From: Saprolegnia diclina VS20
Taxonomy: Eukaryota; Oomycota; Saprolegniomycetes; Saprolegniales; Saprolegniaceae
Assembly: GCF_000281045.1 (NCBI RefSeq)
Contig: NW_008246100.1
Location: 249,877-313,876 of the forward strand
Direction: 5' to 3'
Length of the DNA stretch: 64,000 nt
Made by a program: the position numbers and the translations under genes. The notes below the pieces were generated by a model, which was not told the DNA's origin, did not search any database, and was given only the letters and a program-made list of their open reading frames with translations. Of the stretch, positions 63,006 through 64,000 are shown one piece after another. The number at the start of each line of letters is the position of its first letter. Position 1 is the first letter of the stretch.

Positions 63006-64000
63006 ATGTGGATTGCGCCCGACGCGACGCAGGCAGGACGCAGCAAGGAAGAGAGGAGGCCGGCAACCGACCCGCCGAGGAGAGCGATCGCCCGCGTGCC
63101 ATCGATAGACGCCGGCGGCGACGCGGGCGAGGACCCAAGAGCGCTGGTGTCGCTCCTCGAGCGCGTCCTGCAAAAGATCTCGTCGATCCCGGGGGCACTT
63201 GAAGCCATCTCGTCGGATCCAGCGCTCTTGTGCGAGCTGCAGCAACACGAGCTGCTCTTCTACCCGAGCAGCACGCCGACGCGAACGTCGCTGTCCGCGC
63301 TCGACAGCAACGTGGTACCTCTTGGTGAGTTGCAGTCGAGCCAACAAGAGCTGATGGGCGACGACGATGGCGACGACTTTCCTGTCGCCTTTGCGCCGCC
63401 GCAGCACAAGCCAGCGTCGTCGTCCAACGTCGCGATCCCTGCAATGGCGCTGCTGCCACCGCCGCCCATGTCGGCTTCGCTTGCGTCCAACTCGCCGAGC
63501 TTCTCGATGGGCATGCTCAGCATGTCGCCAGGTACGTACTCGCAGGACGGCGAACCGGTCTCTGCGCTCTGGCCACGCCAGCCCAACGAGTTTGCCTTTA
63601 CGCAAGAGGACGAGAGCAAAGAAGACGAGCTCTACAATGAAGTGCTTTGCTCGGACGACGACGACGACCACGATGCGAGCAAGGTGTTTGAGATGGACAT
63701 GGAAGAGGACGACGATGCGCCGTTTTTGCACGATGCGACCGCCGTCCTGCGCGACGAAGAGACGCTGCAAGACGACGACGATGACGACGACGACGACGGG
63801 GACGACGCCGAGATCCAGTACGAGACCATGCGCCTGCGCATCGTGCGCGAGAAGAACAAGACGGGCTTTGAGCCGAGCCAAGAGTGGGAAGCCCACGCCG
63901 GCGTGCTCCTCGGCGGGCAATACAGCGTGCGTCGCTCCGGCATTTCTCGATATTTGACGTTACGTAGATCCACGGGCTCATTGGCGAGGCCGTGTTTAGC
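63006..64000 (+). CDS. DYRK/YAK-related protein kinase, 5' part (runs off the window)
   Basis: The frame from ATG 63006 is open to near the window end. It encodes a Ser/Pro/Asp-rich N-terminus (LVSLLERVLQKISSIPGALEAI, quoted in part; SASLASNSPSFSMGML) and a long Asp/Glu run near 63770. Then comes YETMRLRIVREKNKTGFE followed by GVLLGGQYS, an intron (GTGCGT...ACGTAG, about 63926-63967), and IHGLIGEAVFS, where the kinase glycine-rich loop begins. The sequence LRIVxxKNxTGFE ahead of a GxxGxAxFS loop is characteristic of a plant/oomycete kinase group near DYRK/YAK1. The catalytic domain lies beyond the window, so activity cannot be judged. Start chosen as the first ATG of this frame after the repeat region; an upstream exon is possible. 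Confidence 0.75.
   Translation, partial: MWIAPDATQAGRSKEERRPATDPPRRAIARVPSIDAGGDAGEDPRALVSLLERVLQKISSIPGALEAISSDPALLCELQQHELLFYPSSTPTRTSLSALDSNVVPLGELQSSQQELMGDDDGDDFPVAFAPPQHKPASSSNVAIPAMALLPPPPMSASLASNSPSFSMGMLSMSPGTYSQDGEPVSALWPRQPNEFAFTQEDESKEDELYNEVLCSDDDDDHDASKVFEMDMEEDDDAPFLHDATAVLRDEETLQDDDDDDDDDGDDAEIQYETMRLRIVREKNKTGFEPSQEWEAHAGVLLGGQYSVRRSGISRYLTLRRSTGSLARPCL

Noticed and set aside
1-64000. CRISPR arrays, phage, insertion sequences or transposon ends
   Set aside because: No regularly spaced repeats, transposase or reverse-transcriptase motifs, or terminal inverted repeats seen; only short tandem duplications occur.

Overview
The window is nuclear DNA from a compact eukaryote, most likely a saprolegnialean oomycete (Achlya/Saprolegnia/Aphanomyces type). 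Supporting signs are GC-rich coding sequence, very short spliceosomal introns (about 41-60 nt, usually GTACG at the donor and YTAG at the acceptor), and genes a few tens to a few hundred bp apart on both strands. A flagellar dynein transport factor (DAW1/ODA16) implies a zoospore stage, and several genes have mixed plant-like and animal-like relatives. The genus is inference; the eukaryotic, short-intron character is seen directly. I found no prokaryotic operon, CRISPR array, rRNA, convincing tRNA or intact transposon.

Layout. 0-4.6 kb: two related secreted, probably GPI-anchored proteins in tandem, the second broken by an in-frame TAG, separated by gene-poor DNA. 4.6-15.1 kb: VPS36 (ESCRT-II), a secreted ricin-B-fold lectin, a four-domain PICOT-type glutaredoxin, VPS50/syndetin and a short Hsp70. 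15.3-25.2 kb: TTI1, a PH-domain protein, a CDGSH iron-sulfur protein, a multi-exon protein of unknown function and a multi-pass membrane protein. 25.4-34.3 kb: a small unknown protein, ALG9, AKTIP/FTS, DDX55/Spb4 and a caspase-like multidomain protein. 35.9-46.6 kb: a SHAQKYF Myb factor, a TTC33-like TPR protein, RIOK2, an ankyrin protein, an unknown protein, DAW1, a Rab8-like GTPase and a small membrane protein. 47-57 kb: GNPTAB-like phosphotransferase, a REXO-type exonuclease, LEO1 and a coiled-coil candidate dynein adaptor. 58-64 kb: a Ras-like GTPase, a receiver-NEK kinase-DUF547 fusion, a RING-H2 membrane protein and the 5' part of a DYRK-related kinase.

These are mostly independent housekeeping genes, not one pathway. 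There is a loose membrane-traffic and dynein theme: VPS36, VPS50, AKTIP, Rab, DAW1, a BICD-like coiled coil and GNPTAB. The most unusual proteins are the caspase-like/FN3/ARM-like/IQ/WW fusion (31.6-34.3 kb), the receiver-kinase-DUF547 fusion (58.7-61.4 kb) and the coiled-coil protein with a CC1-box-like motif (55.3-57.0 kb). Two short promoter words recur just upstream of start codons: CCAAT/ATTGG boxes and paired TCCGGA/CCGGAT elements. Exon boundaries were derived by hand from frame continuity and GT-AG signals; where unresolved, this is stated.
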